NCBI GenBank assembly: GCA_002010925.1
Contig: MTLR01000158.1
Location: 1 to 5,505, forward strand
Length of the DNA: 5,505 nucleotides
From: Candidatus Bathyarchaeota archaeon JdFR-04
GTDB taxonomy: Archaea > Thermoproteota > Bathyarchaeia > Bathyarchaeales > UBA233
Direction: 5' to 3'
The notes under the pieces were generated by a model that worked only from the letters and a program-made list of their open reading frames with translations, ran no database searches and was not told the origin of the DNA. Positions 4,901 to 5,505 of the stretch are shown in pieces. A program made the position numbers and the translations under genes. Each line of letters starts with the position of its first letter. The first letter of the stretch is position 1.

Positions 4901-4938
4901 GTGTTATTTTCAACCAAAAAGTTGTGAAAATATAACAC
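4901..4938 (-). promoter_or_regulatory. Promoter with TATA box and overlapping imperfect dyad for the binding-protein gene
   Basis: On the minus strand TTATATTT (about 4927-4934) is a good TATA box, predicting a start near 4902-4906 just ahead of the gene. GTGTTATTTTCAAC (4901-4914) is mirrored by GTTGTGAAAATATAACAC (4921-4938), the reverse complement apart from two 2-base insertions. The dyad covers TATA box and start site, the right place for a repressor, plausibly metal-responsive given the gene. A second short dyad, AACAC-CAT-GTGTT, is at 4893-4905. Confidence 0.45.
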
Positions 4939-5031
4939 TAAAAAATTTTTCGATTTAAATTGCTGGAGGTTGTTGTTTAAGAGGGGTGAAATTATTTCGA
5001 GATACCACAAAACTAATTCCACCTAAAAAAA

Positions 5032-5039
5032 TTTAAGTA
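5032..5039 (+). promoter_or_regulatory. Candidate TATA box (TTTAAGTA) of the universal stress protein gene
   Basis: The box is preceded by an A-run that could act as BRE and lies about 26 bases before the ATG at 5062. Transcription would then begin at or next to the start codon, giving a leaderless mRNA, common in archaea. This agrees with the lack of a Shine-Dalgarno sequence just ahead of the ATG. Confidence 0.45.
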
Positions 5040-5061
5040 ATACAGTATTAAACAAAACTCC

Positions 5062-5505
5062 ATGGATAGCTTATTCAGGAAAGTGATGATTCCGACCGAT
5101 TTTTCAGATTATTCACTTAAGACAGTGGAGTGCGGGGCTGAATTAAGGGATATCGGGGTTGAAGAAGTAGTTCTATTTCATGCAGGTACTTATGATCCTT
5201 TTCTCCTCTCTCTTGCGAGAATGAGTGTTGAGGAGTATGTTGAAAAAATTGGAGTGGAAGCCTCGAAAAAGCTGGACGAGCAGGCTGAAATACTGAGAAA
5301 CAGAGGAATCTCTGTGAAAACTCTTTTTTCCGCAACATCCAGAGATCCAGCAGAAAAAATTCTTGAGATCGCCGGGGAGGAGAATGTTGACTTAATTCTG
5401 ATGGGTTCGAGAGGGCTTGGTTGGCTGAAAGGGAAACTGCTGGGTGGGGTTTCTGAATCTGTTGTGAGAAAATCTCGAATACCTGTACTGATAACGAAAT
5501 TCTCC
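5062..5505 (+). CDS. Universal stress protein (UspA family), 3' end beyond the window
   Basis: The ATG at 5062 opens a frame that stays open for 148 codons to the window edge. The product begins MDSLFRKVMIPTDFSDYS, the standard Usp first strand with the ATP-contacting Asp in PTDFS. VVLFHAG follows (second strand), then a long helix (about 60-87), then VDLILMGSRGLGWLKGKLLG and VRKSRIPVLITK near the end. The nucleotide-binding pattern G-x2-G-x9-G is present at GSRG...G, but the next residue is Gly (GGVSE) where Ser or Thr usually contacts phosphate. A single-domain Usp is about 140-150 residues, so either the stop is just outside or a second domain follows. Such proteins are cytoplasmic ATP-binding stress factors. 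It is divergent from the truncated transporter gene and has typical host composition. Confidence 0.9.
   Translation, partial: MDSLFRKVMIPTDFSDYSLKTVECGAELRDIGVEEVVLFHAGTYDPFLLSLARMSVEEYVEKIGVEASKKLDEQAEILRNRGISVKTLFSATSRDPAEKILEIAGEENVDLILMGSRGLGWLKGKLLGGVSESVVRKSRIPVLITKFS

Noticed and set aside
4448..4913. Frames overlapping the binding-protein gene on both strands (4448-4681 + and 4728-4913 -)
   Set aside because: The substrate-binding protein frame has a signal peptide, lipobox and family motifs; the others are out-of-frame shadows.
4963..5033. Short frames after GGAGGT and AGGGGTGAAA between the transporter and Usp genes
   Set aside because: They encode fewer than 20 residues, and the starts are badly spaced or absent; the ribosome-binding-like strings are probably chance.
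5117..5338. Minus-strand frame inside the universal stress protein gene
   Set aside because: It is antisense to a clear Usp frame that simply runs off the window.
1..5505. CRISPR array, rRNA or tRNA gene, att-type long direct repeats
   Set aside because: I found no regularly spaced long repeats, no cloverleaf, no rRNA-like segment, and no matching direct repeats flanking the AT-rich block.

Overview
The window looks archaeal, most likely from a euryarchaeon of the Archaeoglobales type. This is a judgement from protein style, not a search. The supporting signs are an Orc1/Cdc6-like initiator ATPase, a RadA/RadB-like RecA-fold ATPase, TATA-like boxes about 25-30 bases ahead of gene starts, GGTG/GAGGTG-type ribosome binding sites, and an IS200/IS605-type TnpB right end of the kind common in archaea.

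Layout: positions 1-101 are the right end of an IS200/IS605-family element. They hold the last codons of tnpB, overlapped by the 3' scaffold of its omega RNA. Positions 102-303 are a pyrimidine-rich non-coding leader with a TATA-like box, a 10-base direct repeat and a perfect hairpin that contains a ribosome binding site. A two-gene rightward unit follows: a 56-residue basic protein (304-474) and a 347-residue protein of unknown function (471-1514), joined by a TTGA overlap. Facing it across a 4-base gap is a leftward two-gene unit. Its first gene is an Orc1/Cdc6-like AAA+ ATPase (2609-3883). Its second is a RecA-fold ATPase whose C-terminal third resembles the Bles03/DUF1917 family (1519-2607). 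Upstream of these, 3884-4468 is a very AT-rich non-coding stretch with inverted repeats and a row of AGGTGA-type repeats at roughly 20-base spacing, a reasonable candidate replication origin or control region.

Base composition changes sharply near 4470-4480. To the right lies a truncated iron/cobalamin-type ABC transporter substrate-binding lipoprotein gene (4469-4900, leftward), which stops after the first third of the protein. Divergent from it is a universal stress protein gene (5062 to the window end).

Reading: the AT-rich block from roughly 102 to 4470 looks like an integrated plasmid- or virus-like segment carrying a replication/recombination pair and an unknown two-gene unit, inserted into or next to a housekeeping transporter locus. 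No integrase, att repeat or capsid gene is visible, so the element type is not proven. The most distinctive items are the RecA-Bles03 fusion encoded next to an Orc1/Cdc6-like protein, and the hairpin-masked start of the small gene.
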